The notes beneath the pieces were generated by a model, which saw only the letters and a list, made by a program, of their open reading frames with translations, did no database searches and was not told the origin of the DNA. Positions 63,703 through 64,000 of a DNA stretch of 64,000 nucleotides are shown in pieces (positions within the stretch are counted from its first letter, which is position 1; each line of letters opens with the position of its first letter). The translations under genes were made by a program, and so were the position numbers. The DNA comes from Hyposmocoma kahamanoa. Its lineage: Eukaryota > Arthropoda > Insecta > Lepidoptera > Cosmopterigidae. Location of the stretch: contig NW_020653852.1 in the NCBI RefSeq assembly GCF_003589595.1, positions 2,926,048 to 2,990,047 on the forward strand. Reading direction: 5' to 3'.

Positions 63703-64000
63703 GGAATAACTCTAAAACTAAACGGATTTAAAAAAATCCGTAATGACAGTTGTCGAACATGCATAAATATAATTAATTATCTAATTTTTGTCCTAATAAC
63801 CTGTAGCATTTCGAGGATAAATCGAAAAAATGTGAAAATTAGAGGTCATTTCGTGATTTTTATCTATCGAGGAAACTTTATAGTTTTATGTTTCTGATTA
63901 ATGTCTATGCTTGAATATATCGTGTAGTTACTCATACAATATTTTATTTTGAACTTTAAAGTGGATATACCCCTCTAAAATCAAATCGAAGATTAAGAAT
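63703..64000. other. Unannotated right edge
   Basis: AT-rich, nothing recognised. Confidence 0.45.

Overview
This window looks like a repeat-dense piece of an insect nuclear genome, most probably a moth or butterfly (Lepidoptera). Three protein-coding genes lie on the minus strand, split into small exons by long introns. The lepidopteran call rests on the type of repeats: a SINE with the 'gagacccgt-gcccag-cagtggg'-like tail, RTE fragments with the GHIARR-type C-terminus, tRNA-derived SINEs with (ATT)n tails, and many short TIR elements. No bacterial gene, tRNA gene, rRNA gene or CRISPR array was found.

Host genes, all read right to left. (1) About 63.4-53.0 kb: a homologue of the peroxisomal processing protease TYSND1, with His, Asp and Ser of the triad on three separate exons. 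(2) 49.1-23.1 kb: a thioredoxin/NDPK-like protein of the NME8/NME9 (TXNDC3/TXNDC6) type with an acidic, coiled-coil tail, rebuilt as 11 exons whose splice phases agree. One thioredoxin exon was not found. (3) 14.6-4.8 kb: the first four coding exons of an ABC subfamily A transporter that continues past the left edge.

Everything between the exons is mostly mobile DNA. The clearest pattern is one short hAT-type non-autonomous family (ends CATTGACTTACAA / TTGTAAGTCAATG) with twelve copies. Eleven are flanked by 8-bp target duplications, ten of them exact. One copy is nested inside another, one splits a non-LTR retrotransposon, and one is a 1.2-kb relative with unrelated internal DNA. Other elements are a decayed CR1-like retrotransposon (16.3-20.0 kb), Penelope-like fragments with GIY-YIG, RTE, R1-like and L2-like tails, several SINE families, at least a dozen other TIR or foldback elements, and two copies of a repeat carrying a THAP zinc-finger exon.

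The three genes have no evident functional link. They are neighbours on one strand, not an operon. The window reads as ordinary gene territory that has been heavily and partly recently colonised by small DNA transposons.
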